DNA of 64,000 nt. It comes from Nilaparvata lugens. Lineage: Eukaryota; Arthropoda; Insecta; Hemiptera; Delphacidae. Positions 1 through 10,370 of the stretch are shown piece after piece; the first letter of the stretch is position 1; the number at the start of each line of letters is the position of its first letter. The stretch is taken from NCBI RefSeq assembly GCF_014356525.2, contig NC_052505.1, positions 5,463,836 through 5,527,835 on the forward strand, read 5' to 3'. Under the pieces are notes generated by a model, which saw nothing but the letters and a program-made list of their open reading frames with translations, made no database searches and was not told the origin of the DNA. Both the position numbers and the translations under genes were made by a program.

Positions 1-113
1 AAATGTTTTTCTGAGAAAACTTTTTTATTTTGATAGCTTGATGATATACAAATCGAAAAACTATGAAAAATATCACCAGTATAAAGTTTATTTTTAGCTT
101 TTGCACAACCTTA
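1..113. mobile_element. Arm fragment of a large palindromic element
   Basis: This stretch matches, with scattered mismatches, the right arm of the long palindrome at 47662-48243 (shared words TGAGAAAACTTTTT, TTTGATAGCTTGATGAT and GTTTATTTTTAGC). It stops at TTGCACAACCTTAA. That matches the outer end of the 47.66 kb element, AAGGCTGTGCAAAGGCT on the other strand. Immediately beyond lies a Penelope coding scrap, so the element probably inserted there. No coding capacity is visible. Confidence 0.7.
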
Positions 114-206
114 ACATGAAGAAACTCAACATTCTCCTCAACTGTGAACTTGTGATTATTTGTTATCAAATGTTCTGCAAAGTTAGATTCCCCATTTTGT
201 TCTGAT
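114..206 (-). pseudogene. Penelope-like element, C-terminal coding fragment
   Basis: Read on the minus strand, this is nearly identical to the stretch at about 6222-6325, which encodes the extreme C-terminus of a Penelope-like retroelement protein. Shared residues include ESNFAEHLITNNHKF followed by ENVEFLHV. In complete Penelope-like proteins this region lies at the end of the GIY-YIG endonuclease domain behind the reverse transcriptase. Only about 30 codons survive, with no start or stop, cut on one side by the palindromic element at 1-113. It is a dead fragment. Assignment rests on the FAEHL...H.F pattern and on the better preserved copy at 6194. Confidence 0.6.
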
Positions 207-217
207 ATTTAGTTCAT

Positions 218-1072
218 TTGATAGTTTATTCAAATCTTCACATCATGATACCAGAGATTAGGGGAGATCTAACTTCTAAATTGGAAAGTACCAACTTATC
301 GAATATTTATAATGCAACAGTGAGGAGCAAGCTAGAGTATGCAGCACTTGTTTGGGAGCCATCACAGAGCACTGCCGTAAATAATTTGAAGATTATTCAA
401 AATAAGTTATTGAGGTATCTTTATTTCAAAACGTATAATACATTTTGTCCAATAGCTTTTTCCACTGAATCCTTAAGGTCAACATTTAAAGTCCAAAAAT
501 TGAAAACCAGAAGATCCATTAGAGCATTAATGTTATATAAAATTCTAAATAATCATGCCAGATTTCATGAATTTGTTAAATGTCCATGTTCCATGCAATA
601 GACCAAGACTTAATATGCTATTTCAGATACCGTTTGTCAGAACCGCTCACCATTTCAATTCCTACCTAAATAGAACAATGAGATTGTACAATAGACTAAA
701 CCCATTCCTTGACCCCTTCTATGACCGCTTCAATACATTCAAAAAATCTTGTGAAAAATTATGATACTCAAATTATGAATAAATTATTATTTTTGAGCTC
801 TACCAACTCTCCTTTTTTTCAACTGTTTCTTCTTTCTTTTTATTTAAATATTTTTCATCTTATACCCTTCCACTAACTTTCCGGAACCTAACCAATATAT
901 CGTTCTCTTCTAATCTTATTAGTTATAGCCTACGGAATTGTGAATATTTAATGAAGTGCTATATTATTTTCTTTTTTAATTGTAATGTTACACTATCAAA
1001 TATGTTATTAAGGCTCGTACTGGAGTTTGTCTGTGAGCCTTTCTATGTTTTTATGGAATAAATAAATAAAGT
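218..1072 (+). pseudogene. Non-LTR retrotransposon 3' end: RT C-terminus plus 3' UTR
   Basis: The first frame (218-601) carries the region downstream of the reverse-transcriptase palm in Jockey/CR1-like LINEs: VRSKLEYAALVW (about 290-355) and a following IIQNKLLRYLYFK. A frameshift near 590-600 moves the reading to a second frame ending at 761 with RTAHHFNSYLNRTMRLYNRL, a usual C-terminal block. The stop is followed by about 300 bp of AT-rich 3' UTR and a tail ending GGAATAAATAAATAAAG at about 1056-1072, typical of LINE 3' ends with short tandem tails. The endonuclease and RT palm are absent, so this is a 5'-truncated dead copy. It resembles the C-terminal part of the LINE at 30190-32910 and is probably of the same clade. 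Confidence 0.75.
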
Positions 1073-2690
1073 ATTCTCTCTGATGTGCATCCATAGTAGA
1101 AATTATAAGATATCACTCAATTCGTATAAGTTTTCGTCTACGCTACACGTTGATGTATGAGTATTTGTGTATGAGTATATGAGTATGATGTATGAGTGAG
1201 AGTTTAATACCCTTGGATGAAGACGAATCACGAAATGCGGAAGCTGGGAGCGGCAGTGGCAGTGAAGCATCTTATCGAGATAACCGCCACCAATATGCAG
1301 TACGTGTTCTCTGACAAGACGCTAGCTTAATTATGCTTACCTAAACCCATCTCGCTTCTTAATCCAGTCTATAAACTCTCAACAAAGACGGGCGGCTGCA
1401 TATTGACTGGCAAGTTCGTTCATCCCTGAACTCATAGATTATTTACTCCGCGCTGGCAATGAGGCTTATACAGATGGGATTTATCAATTAGCTTTGACAG
1501 GTGTCCCGCAGTTTCTGCATCAATTCTATTCAAGCTTTCTTACTTGATCGAGTATCATGCTCCTCCATCAGGGGAGAGTCTCAGTTCTTCTGGGTTTCAG
1601 TTCATCCTGCCAATGAAAGTTTCTTGTTTAAAAGATGAATAAGGTTCCTGGCTCCTTGTTTCAAGATTCCTTGTTGGAATCTTTCCTCATTGGTGTTTTT
1701 ATTTCTTACTTCATTTCATCCAATGACCTTTGATAACAGAATTCAATTTTTAGGAGTTTATAATCGATAAGAGTAATTTCCTCTTTATTGTTATTGATAT
1801 CTTGTTATGCAATTGTGAAATGTACATTTTAATGTTGAAGTGGAAAGTCTTTTTAGGATTATTATTGGAGTTATTAGCTATAAAGTAGTATTTATCATAA
1901 ACATGAGAAGCCGCAGACTTTATGTAGTATAAAGTTGCTTTGATCAATGCAGAAGACTCAATTGATTGATTTTCTAAGATTTTTAAGAGGTTTTGTTTTA
2001 TTTATTTATTCTTTCTCTCTTTTGTTTCGTATTCTTTTTAGATTACTGATGAATAATTGAAAGTTGACTGTATTTTAATTCAATTTTATTTTTGTAGAGT
2101 ACAAAGTAAGAGGTGACTCTATTTAAATTTCAAAGTTTTTGTTTTTTTTCGTGAAGTTGATAATTATTATGTTGTTTGTATATTTTATAAGTCCAGCCAC
2201 ATTGACGCATACAAGGTCCCTAAAAGAGGGTGAATTTAAGAGTGTGAATTGCTTTTTAAAAGTTGAGTTACAATGTTTAAATATAATTACGAGAAATTAG
2301 TTAGGTATGAGAAGAAGGAGGAGTTTAATAGGAATGATAAGGAGAAATAATTATTGAGTGAATTATGTAATCACAAAAACAATAATAATTATTCAATATT
2401 AGCATAATGTATAATAAAGAAATCTATCTACTCGGCTGACGGCCTCGGCTAAGCCTAAAGAACTTTTATTTATGATGAAAAGAATGCTTGTTCAATTTAT
2501 TTGTAAAATTTAATTGAGTTTGATTGAATTGGAAGTATTATTTTCATTTTCTGTAATATTGAAAAAAGTGCAAATAATGTTCTGTTCTATTCTATTCTAT
2601 ATTCTATTCTTCATCCAATGACCTCCTGTGGAATGGGTATGAGGATTTGTCAATTTTTCACTAAAATTCAGTTTCCTAACCAAACGAATT
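1073..2690. other. AT-rich stretch without recognisable gene
   Basis: No feature I can name. At about 1210-1313 a short open frame encodes an acidic and Gly/Ser-rich peptide (SGSGSEASYRDN), too short and isolated to call an exon. A small TCTAT-type microsatellite lies at 2582-2610. The rest is low-complexity AT-rich sequence. Confidence 0.5.
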
Positions 2691-2691
2691 A

Positions 2692-3140
2692 ATAACGAAT
2701 CGTTAGAGTTGAAGTCGATTCTTTGGTGCCGGCAAAGTGATCGTGGAATTCGGAAATGAAATAGAAGCAATACTTCACCAGCTCCCTCTTCAATTCCATT
2801 TTGAACTCCAGCCCCTTCATATTATCAGATAAGGCATTATAAAGATCAATACCCAAAATTTCAACCCTCTTAGCATATAGAGTGGTTCTATGCTGTTCAT
2901 CTCTGAGATGGTGACGTCTTCGTGTATCAAAAGAATGTATCAAAGAGCCTCTAATCATACTATTTTTGTTCTTTTTGATGAGACAAAATACATTCCAACA
3001 TGAATAGGCTGGGAAGTGGTAGTTTTTCTTGTGTTTTAAAATATGGACGGCAGCTTGTCCTCATTGTCTCACCCATCATCACCCTTACAGCCCATTTTTG
3101 TAATCTGAAAATCTGGATTGACTCAACAGAATTTCCTCAG
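2692..3140 (-). pseudogene. Non-LTR retrotransposon RT C-terminal fragment
   Basis: Reading minus from about 3130, one frame gives FRLQKWAVRVM then TSCRPYFK and LPLPSLFMLEC, the characteristic post-palm block of CR1/Jockey-type LINE reverse transcriptases. A frameshift near 2975 leads into a second frame with SFDTRRRHHLRDEQHRTTLY, then GIDLYNALSDNMK and CFYFISEF, the usual C-terminal end. It belongs to a LINE clade whose ORF2 ends this way. The catalytic palm and endonuclease are missing. It is a broken, 5'-truncated copy with no neighbours that would make it functional. Confidence 0.7.
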
Positions 3141-3578
3141 AATGCTATTCTATAAGAAATGAACGAATTAAACAACGCGTAGTTTAAATTTTTTAAATTA
3201 TGAAAATTCAACAGAGACCTTGAATTTCTTATCACGAGAATCATTCCAGAAAGTAATTATGTTCAAAAGGTGAAAGGATAGGCTGAGTAGGTTGAGTTTT
3301 TGCCTCTGAATGGCAATATATTGGTATTATATGAAATGTTTTGATAATTTTAGATTATGAAATCAAAGAACGAAAATCTAAAATGCAGTATGGAATAAAT
3401 GTCAGTCTTTTGAAACTATTACCAGTTTTGTTATGATGATTAAATAGACTCATACTTGATCGAAGAAAGTATGATTTCTCAATCATTATTATGAAATATT
3501 CCAAATCAAATAATACTAGCAATCCACTCCATCCTTGACAACTATAAACAAATAATGGTCGTTAAATTATATTATTAA

Positions 3579-3782
3579 ACGAAAATCCCAATAAATGCTG
3601 TAAATCACCCCGAAGACTTCTGCTACTGTAAAAATATTGATAAAAGGGTTAACAGCTAGATGGAGATTCGATGAGAGCTACTATCCAAAAATTATTTGTC
3701 AGCACGGGAAATGAACCCGGAACCTCTCAATTGCTAGTTTAGAATGCTTACCCTTACATCAAACTGGCAATCTCTGGATAGT
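3579..3782 (-). mobile_element. tRNA-derived SINE (SINE-2), near full length
   Basis: On the minus strand the element starts around 3782 with a tRNA-like head. A B-box-like GGTTCATTTCC lies at about 3710-3722, and an A-box-like TGATGTAAGGGTAAGCA lies upstream. It continues into a unique body and ends with AGAAGTCTTCGGGGTGATTT and CAGCATTTATTGGGATTTTC. The tail recurs at 8925-8955 (-), 20284-20385 (-), 20912-20980 (+), 26490-26575 (+) and 46945-47035 (+). The head does not fold into a good cloverleaf, so I call a Pol III SINE rather than a tRNA gene. Confidence 0.6.
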
Positions 3783-4440
3783 AGTAGCGTTCATTTAATT
3801 AGCATTTCAAGAAATGCAATTTCCAACCATTTCCAACCATAAAAAGGTTTCATCGGACGTTATGAATGGTTTTCTGTAAACATTATAAGTTTCAAATTCG
3901 TCGAAGGAAGATGAATCATAAATGAAATATTGAATCATAATATGAGTATTCCCAGTGAAATAATACTACAATCTACTCCATTTTTGAAAACTATACAGAG
4001 TGTTCAGAAAAAAGGTGCCCATAAGTCAGGGCGTGATTCCTTACATCAAAAAGAGAAAAAAATTCTAATTAACATAGTAATGACCTATTGTTTTGTTGGT
4101 TTGTTTTCATAATAATGTTTTCATCAGCGTTATGAATGGTTAATCTCTAGGCAATATATTTTATTTTGTCAATAGTATAGACTTTCACTCTGTCAAAGAA
4201 GCTATGAGACCATATTCACATTATGAGAGAATATTTTCAGTGGAATGAAACTTACATGTTACATGTTACATGAAAGACTGACTTGTTATTTCATCCTTGA
4301 TAGCGATGAACAAATAATAATTTTATCAGACGTTATGGATAGTTTTCTATAGGCATTATGAGTTTCGTTTCATTATGATAGACTCTAACTTTGTCAAAGA
4401 GAGTATAGGGGATCTTGATCATATAAATGAAATATCCTCA

Positions 4441-4590
4441 GGCCCGGTTGCACAAAAGTTGGTTAAATTTCAACCGTGATTAATTTCACAAGAACCAATC
4501 AGAGAAGGTCTTTTTGATAAGACGGCTTCTCTGATTGGTTCTCGTGAAACTAATCACGGTTAAAATTCAACCGGCTTTTGTGCAACCGGC
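4441..4590. mobile_element. Foldback MITE, GCCCGGTTGCACAA family (copy 1)
   Basis: An almost complete inverted repeat of 150 bp. The left end is GGCCCGGTTGCACAAAAG and the right end is CTTTTGTGCAACCGGC. The arms continue through AACCAATCAGAGAAG and its complement CTTCTCTGATTGGTT. Copies at 14735-14870 and 15572-15725 share ends and arm sequence. Non-coding, and presumably mobilised in trans. Confidence 0.85.
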
Positions 4591-4765
4591 ATTCAGTGGG
4601 ATAAGACTCACAGTATACTCCCTTCTTGATAACCATAAGCAAATGGATGGTTTGTAAAATGGTCAGGATGAATGCTGTTTCCCAATTCATATTTATTTAT
4701 TTACTCATCTATTCATCAATTACAATGTAATAATATAGTGGAATACTTATAATAATATGATAGAA

Positions 4766-5518
4766 TCCTATACTATTAAACGAGCAATTTCTGTTTATAT
4801 GTTTAGATGTTCGAATGTTTATATATCTGTATGTGACCGGATCTCGAAAACGGCTCTAACGATTCTCACGAAATTTGGATCAAAGTAGGTTTATGATATG
4901 AAAATTCGATTGCACTATGTCTCAACCTGGGATAACTCACTGAAGGACATCAAAAGTATGAATACGTCGTTGGAAAAACAGCTGGAATTTTTGTCATCTT
5001 TCGATACCGTAATGGAAGTGAGTGAGCGAGTGCATGTGTGGGTTATTCCTCAGCTGATCTCACGAGAAAAATAATCCAGCAAGAAAATCTTATTTTTGTT
5101 ATTTCCTTTCTTCTAGGGAACATGTTTACTTCAGAAAGTCCAAAATAGTAACTAGATGCTGTAAGTGTAGAATAAGACATAGTATATTAAGAAATATTGT
5201 AGCAAACATAGTATATCATTCTAAATCGAATTCATAGTATGTCTATTTGTAATTGATGATGTGTTTGTTTTTTGAAGTGTGAATGAATTGTTATTTTGAT
5301 GAGTGATAGTAGCTCAACCTAGATTTTGATTTGGGCTGTAGTACAAATTTGAAAAGGGACAGTTTTGGGCATAACCCTTTTGTGCCTCCTCATATAACTG
5401 TAAAAATAATTGTACGACTGAGAAAATCAATAATGAATATAAACTATAAATTCAATCTTTCGTTACAAATTTTCTATGCTTTTACACTCCAGAGCGAAGC
5501 TCGGTCCCCCGATATTAG
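4766..5518 (+). mobile_element. Family-3 repeat, copy 1 (Helitron-like candidate)
   Basis: This begins near CTATTAAACGAGCAATTTC, passes through the conserved block GGATCTCGAAAACGGCTCTA and ends with a GAGCGAAGCTC hairpin followed by CCCCCGATATT. Copies with the same ends occur at 7178, 14350, 44085 (minus), 59130 and 63066. It has no coding capacity. The 3' hairpin and lack of obvious target duplication suggest a non-autonomous rolling-circle element, but the terminal dinucleotides do not fit the canonical TC...CTRR pattern well, so the class is uncertain. Confidence 0.6.
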
Positions 5519-6187
5519 TTAATAAAGCAGTATTCTTGCCAGGCCTAATAGATCTTGACAAGCTCTCTATATTAGAGAAGCGAATGAGTTCTAGAAGGAA
5601 AAAATGGACCGTCAGTCAACTTGAGAGCTGTCAATATCCAATTCGTGTCAAGTATGTCTCCTCCTACGTTTTTCAGATGCCTTTTATTATTCCTTCAGTT
5701 CCAGGACAATATACTCCTGTCAATCTCCTGAGCTTCCCATGATAACTTTTCGAAAAAAAACATTCCATTCAATTCCTTTACAGGAGCTGCGAGTTCTGTT
5801 TCCGCATGAGAACCATCTTCAATTCAAATTATAAGACTAAGTTAACTGACAATGATAAAATAGCATTACCTGACAATGATCAGACAACATTAATTGACAA
5901 TGATAGGACAAAGTTGATTGACAATGACAAAACAAAGTAAGAAATTCTATCAATGATATACTCATACATTTCAAAGCTTTAGAATAAGAATCCATGCTAT
6001 TGAAAAAACTGAGCTTGAAATAAATTGTCACATAACTCCCAACTATAACTTACTGAATGAATCAATGTTTTATTAATGGACTACTCATTATTTCCTTTCG
6101 GTTCCATGTACCCTGTTCTAATACCTCCACAACAGCTGTATCTCACTGATAGATTTAGGATAATACTTGGAGAATAGTAGAATTGAA
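5519..6187. other. AT-rich stretch, small internal tandem repeat
   Basis: No gene recognised. At about 5845-5935 four imperfect ~22 bp repeats built on TGACAATGATA.GACAA.. follow each other. They create a 64-codon minus-strand frame that is an artefact of the repeat. Confidence 0.5.
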
Positions 6188-6193
6188 TGATGT

Positions 6194-6394
6194 AGAATTA
6201 AAGAACATATCAGAGATTGGAATAAACAAAATGGGGAATCTAACTTTGCAGAACATTTGATAACAAATAATCACAAGTTCACAGTTAAGGAGAATGTTGA
6301 GTTTCTGCATGTTAATAACAAAGGCAGATCTTTGAATATTCTAGAGGCTTTAGAAATAACAAGAGTAATTAAGGAAAATTCCCAGTATAGTTAA
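6194..6394 (+). pseudogene. Penelope-like element, C-terminal end of the ORF
   Basis: Sixty-six codons open from just after a stop at 6188 to a TAA at 6392-6394. Residues include RIKEHIRDWN at the start, SNFAEHLITNNHKF in the middle and LNILEALEITRVIKENS at the end. This is the pattern (EH...FAEHL...H.F...LH...KG..L..LE..EI) that closes the GIY-YIG endonuclease domain of Penelope-like retroelements. The catalytic GIY-YIG part and the reverse transcriptase are missing upstream, so the copy is truncated. The stop is followed by a 400-bp 3' region with promoter motifs and a hammerhead-like sequence, as expected of a Penelope terminal repeat. A second scrap of the same sequence lies at 114-206 on the minus strand. 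Confidence 0.75.
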
Positions 6395-6639
6395 ATGACC
6401 AGATTCATTTCAACCAGTACAACACTACGAATTTAGTTTTATCATAAAATTGTAAGCATACATTAGTCAATAGTTTTTCCATTTACATATTTGTTTTATT
6501 ATCTTTCACACTTGTTTTCTTGGTTCTTATTTTGTACCTACTCAAAGTAAATTTTATTATCATGGCGATTCTGTTGCTTAAGCCGCCATTTTGTCACACC
6601 GTTGAGGGGGAGGAGACTGTCTAGCTAGGCCAATGGCAG

Positions 6640-6686
6640 GCGTTCATGCCCTCGACCAATAGCAGTACTCGCCTACTAGTATAAAT
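6640..6686 (+). promoter_or_regulatory. CCAAT/CCAAT/TATA promoter of the Penelope-like region
   Basis: CCAAT pentamers at 6640-6644 and 6656-6660 are followed by TATAAAT at 6680-6686. The expected start near 6710 falls at the 5' edge of the hammerhead-like motif. The surrounding GC content is higher than in the flanks. Read from sequence only. Confidence 0.45.
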
Positions 6687-6717
6687 TCTGCTGCTCTTGT
6701 ATTAATTTTAGTTTATC

Positions 6718-6757
6718 AGAGATTGACAATGGTGTAATAACCGAAACCGGTCTTTCT
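6718..6757 (+). ncRNA. Decayed hammerhead-ribozyme-like motif
   Basis: The order of elements fits a type I hammerhead. Stem I is AGAGA (6718-6722) with TTTCT (6753-6757). The core is TTGACAA (6723-6729). Stem II is GGT/ACC (6731-6733, 6740-6742). Then come GAA (6743-6745), the self-complementary stem III ACCGGT (6746-6751) and C17 (6752). The core differs from CUGANGA at C3 (U) and G8 (A), two residues essential in active hammerheads, so cleavage is not expected. Confidence 0.45.
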
Positions 6758-6828
6758 AATTATCAATAAATCAGTGGTTTTTTGACAATTTCTTAGTCTT
6801 TTTCATTCAATTTTATTTATTAGGTTAG

Positions 6829-7040
6829 CAAGTAACCCGTGCTCAGCATGGGTCTAATCAAAAACTTGTCAAAAAAATACTTGGCCCACTCAAATCTTGA
6901 AGAATTAAAATAATGCTCATAATCATCCTCGGTAAATTAGGAATATATAAACAAAATTTCAAGTTCTTCAGTCCAATAGTTCAGACGTGATGATGCGTCA
7001 TTTATGAATTTCCTATCCCGTACATGTGTATATGTAAGCG
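6829..7040 (-). repeat. Dispersed repeat with terminal hairpin (copy 1)
   Basis: This is the reverse complement of 15335-15560 with moderate divergence. One end holds CCCGTGCTCAGCATGGG, able to form a short hairpin, next to TTAGCAAGTAA. The other end is near CCTATCCCGTACATGTG. A hairpin ten bases from CTAA/CTAG recalls a Helitron 3' end, but similarity between the copies runs a few bases beyond it. Confidence 0.5.
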
Positions 7041-7177
7041 AATTATTTACTTTATTATAATAGATAATATTTCCTTCAAATTGTTTCCTTCTTGTTCTGT
7101 TGTTTATCAGTTGAATAGGAGGATGGAGTGAGATTTATTTATCTGCAGTAGCCTAAGTATTCTTATACCAACTATCC

Positions 7178-7933
7178 TATTATATTAAGCGAGCAATTTC
7201 TGTATTTATAAATCTGGTTATGTTTATATCTGGTTATTTTATAACTGGCTATTTTTATATCTGGTTATTTATGTTTTACGGATCTCGAAAACTGCTCTAA
7301 CGATTTTTACGAAATTTGGAACATAGTAGGTTTATGATGTAAAGATTCGATTGCACTAGGTCTCATTCTTTGGAAAACTCGCTGAACGACATTAAAATGA
7401 TAATTCATCCTTGGAGAACAGTTGATAATTTCGTCGTCTCTCGATAACAGAAGATGCGTGCGCCTGTGTGGGAGAGAGACAGAATTATTTCCAGCTGTGT
7501 AATCATAATCAATCAGCGAGAAATTTTATCTAGCTAGACAATATAATTGATTTGATCAACATAATCTGATTTTGTTGACATGACATGATAATCCTCCTAA
7601 ACTACAGTATATCATAATTTTCGAAGTAAATCATTATTTGAAAATTTCAAGTGATTAGTGAGTGTTATTTTGTTATTCAATTTGGTTTGTATATAATCTT
7701 AATTTTTTTTTTTTTTTTTTGTTTTCAAATATTTGAACAGAAAATTGAACCTGAATTCAAGTGTATGGAACATAACCTAATTTCTGGACTATTAATAGTG
7801 TATAGATCAAAATTCGGGAAAAACAGTTTTGGGCTGTGCCTGTTAGTACTTCCCCAATAATTAAGAATTGTGTTCGGTTTAACAAAAGTCAATAAAAAAT
7901 AAATAACGAGCGAAGCTCGATGCCCCGATATTA
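7178..7933 (+). mobile_element. Family-3 repeat, copy 2
   Basis: This starts TATATTAAGCGAGCAATTTC and ends GAGCGAAGCTCGATGCCCCG then ATATT. The interior contains GATCTCGAAAACTGCTCTAA, the same block as at 4830 and 14450. It is full length relative to copy 1 and interrupted only by a poly-T tract at 7704-7721. Confidence 0.65.
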
Positions 7934-8040
7934 AAGACTTATAAAAGATTTTGCAATGCTAACATGGCTCTCAGCATTGAATGATATACGAGTACTCGAT
8001 GTGGGTTCAGCACTTTATTATTAGGTAATTAATTAATTTA

Positions 8041-8275
8041 TTTATTATTTCAATTTCTACAATAAAGCACTGGATAGGAGAGAAAAACTAAGGATACTCC
8101 TTGTACTGTTTCTCTCCCAAATTCAAATAATATTTTAAAAGTTCGAAATGAGGTTATGATTCTACTTTTCTGAAATAATTTAGATCTTTCCCACTCAGAA
8201 ACTAAGAACTTTGAATTTTGACGGTTGAGAAACTGGATAGAAAACAAAAATATAACTCAAATCACTATTAATCAA
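8041..8275 (-). repeat. LINE 3'-end-like repeat (copy 1)
   Basis: Similar over about 235 bp to 13685-13935. On the minus strand a frame gives LFEFGRETVQGVSLVFLSYP, resembling the GRGIAQGYLIF peptide encoded at about 37440-37490 and 21560-21600. I take these as 3' ends of one LINE group. A low-complexity ATTTATTTATT run lies at the plus-strand start, consistent with a LINE tail on the minus strand. Confidence 0.45.
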
Positions 8276-8304
8276 AAAATGTTCACGCTATTCAGCATTA
8301 TTCT

Positions 8305-8570
8305 CTATTAATCAACCAAATATTGTATTTTATGATTACCCTGATAACTGGACATGGCCACTTCAGGAAACATCTCCACAGAATTGGACTCAGAAATGAA
8401 AGTCAGATGTGTAGGCTTTGTAATCGATCTGAAGAGACTGCCAAGCATATCATACTGGATTGCGATAGTCTTGGAGCTAGAAGAAGTGCTGTGTTTGGCT
8501 GTAAGCAACCAGGTGAGGAATGGGATGTTGGTATAGGGAAGATATACTGGATCTTGTAAAGGACACGGGA
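8305..8570 (+). pseudogene. LINE ORF2 C-terminal zinc-knuckle fragment
   Basis: The reading frame encodes LITGHGHFRKHLHRIGL followed by CRLCNRSEETAKHIILDC, then a stop at about 8557-8559. TGHG..R.+L+R.G followed by C-x2-C...ET..HI...C is the CCHC knuckle at the end of ORF2 in R1/Jockey/I-type LINEs, downstream of the reverse transcriptase. Nothing upstream continues the frame, so only this terminal exon-sized scrap remains. It is a different clade from the fragments at 218 and 2692. Confidence 0.75.
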
Positions 8571-8770
8571 GTTGGTTTGCCTAACTAACATACTTTTGGG
8601 ACACACAATAAGCTTCGGTTGACGTGTGAGGTTCTTTGAACCTCAGGATTTCAAATCCGTCCCTTCAAAACATAAACATAAACATTTTATGTCGAGTGCT
8701 TGATAATTCAATAATAGTACTTAGTTGATCAAATTGTATTCTCAGATATTGGAGGATGGGAAAAGATGGG

Positions 8771-8850
8771 TTAGGTTAGGTTAGGTTAGGTTAGGTTGGG
8801 TTGGGTTAGGTTAGGTTAGGTTAGGTTAGGTTAGGTTAGGTTAGGTTAGG
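8771..8850 (+). repeat. Interstitial telomeric repeat (TTAGG)16
   Basis: Sixteen contiguous 5-bp units. Fourteen are TTAGG, and two adjacent ones (units 6 and 7, 8796-8805) are TTGGG. TTAGG is the canonical telomere unit of most arthropods. It lies inside non-telomeric DNA and on the plus strand only. Confidence 0.95.
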
Positions 8851-9339
8851 TGTAGACATCAAGAACAAAAAATGTAACTGCTACAGATGGAAATTACTGA
8901 GATATTGCATTCATTCAAATGCTAATGAATTAAACGAAAATCCAAATTAAATGCTGCAAATGAATAAATGTGACTGCTCCTTTCCATCCATCCAAGTGCT
9001 ATGTTCAGTTCTGCAACAGTTGAAGAGGCGAATCGTTCCTGCATTTCTCATCGAAGAGGGAATGAATGCCACTCCATGATTTCCGGAGAAAATGAGAATC
9101 ATTCGAAGAGGAAGAGAAGTGCTATCGATCTCAAAACCGGCGAATATTCTTTGTCCTCTCATTGCGTGGAACTCTATTGAAATTTGAGACAACCGATTCG
9201 GTTGAAAATCCATTCCAAAACTCAATTACAGATGAAAATTAATTTTATATGAGAAAAACATTATTCCTCAAATTTCACGTTCCAAGACTAAGATTGACTT
9301 TTCAATACTTGTCTGAGAATGAATAATATCAAAGAGAAA

Positions 9340-10115
9340 AGTTAGCGTAAGAAAAGATCGCATGGTATAGATCCAAATCTCAAGCCGATGTTTTCAAGCC
9401 GATCTTATGTTCCAAATCTCAAACCGATGTTTTGTCAACATCGATGTTTTGTTAACTCAAGCGGATTACTGTCGACTACTGTCTATTAATACTGTTTTGG
9501 CCGGGTGAGAACGAAAGAACGGCACAGTATGAGCATATCCACCTCTAATACAAGGCCCCGGCCTACGATATTGCAACGTCGCAGTGTAGTCCTAGAATCT
9601 AATACATGATTGGTGAAAGAGATTTTAAAAAATACCAGCTGATCTTTATCACCAATCATTTATTAGATTCTAGGCCTACACTGCGACGTTGCAATATCGT
9701 AGGCTGGGGCCTTGTATTATTTTACAATAATTGGTAATACAAATAAAAACATTAAACATAATGGTTGAACATTACAATTGGTAATACAAATACATACCTT
9801 AAGCATAATAATTGAACATAGATAATAATATTAAGCATGTAACAGAAAAGCCACAGTGCATCCCTCTTTAGGCTAAACCTGTGTTGAGGGATGTCTCGCT
9901 CTCTAGTTGAGTCAACTTAATATAATACAATAACAATTTTGAGGTATCAAACAATAAAGTAATTATAGGTGGCTATGGTATGAGAGACTACCAGCCTCAC
10001 ATAGCTTCACAGAAACAACTACTAGGACTATTTATAGGCTTGAGTTAACAGTGAATTTCAGAAGTTGAACTCGCTAAAGCATGGAATATCTTCTTTATAC
10101 AATCGTTTCTTTATG
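9340..10115. mobile_element. Diverged MITE-C copy split by insertions
   Basis: Left-end sequence AAAGTTAGCGTAAG and CAAGCCGA resembles the MITE-C copies at 17109, 37505 and 46015. Right-end sequence AATCGTTTCTTTATG at about 10101-10115 resembles their other end. Between the halves lie the foldback MITE at 9547-9719 and about 240 bp of AT-rich sequence. Divergence is much higher than among the other three copies. Confidence 0.5.
9547..9719. mobile_element. Foldback MITE, TAATACAAGGCC family
   Basis: Inverted repeat with ends TAATACAAGGCCCCGGCCTA and TAGGCTGGGGCCTTGTATTA. The arms extend through TTGCAACGTCGCAGTGTAG to TCTAATA.ATGATTGGTGA. The loop is about 35 bp. Only one copy is seen in this window. 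Confidence 0.8.
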
Positions 10116-10127
10116 CTAGTGGAGTAA

Positions 10128-10370
10128 TCCGTGATCTAGTGGATAGAGTGGTTGCGTAGCAGCATAGAGATCCCGGGTACAAACCCTCTCAATACCAAAA
10201 GTTTTTTAACCAGTTCACTCCCGTATTATCGGATGGGCACGTTAAATTGTCGGTCCCGGCTGAAGTATGACAGTCTTAAGGCCCATTGAAGGCTGAAATT
10301 ATATATTCAAGCGGTGGGACCTTCCCGCAAGGGACTCCCCACCAACAAAAGCCATACGTATTACTTTTTT
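10128..10370 (+). mobile_element. tRNA-derived SINE (SINE-1), with A and B boxes
   Basis: An A-box-like TAGTGGATAGAGTGG lies at 10137-10151 and a B-box-like GGGTACAAACCC at about 10175-10186. A conserved body follows (ACTCCCGTATTATCGGATGG, CGGTCCCGGCTG), and the end is GGACTCCCCACCAACAAAAG. Related bodies occur at 10560-10740, 38217-38330 (minus), 41024-41260 and, as a 3' scrap, near 55355-55440. Confidence 0.7.

Larger units (their letters stand above)
6395..6790 (+). mobile_element. Penelope-like 3' region / terminal repeat
   Basis: Non-coding sequence directly after the Penelope stop codon. In order it holds an AT-rich leader, a GC-richer promoter-like part, a hammerhead-like motif and an AATAAA at about 6766. 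This order fits the known layout of Penelope pseudo-LTRs, which carry the promoter and a hammerhead ribozyme (established for the family). Element boundaries are not resolved. Confidence 0.55.

Noticed and set aside
3690..3782. tRNA gene
   Set aside because: The B box is tRNA-like, but the arms do not pair and the sequence continues into a SINE body with dispersed copies.
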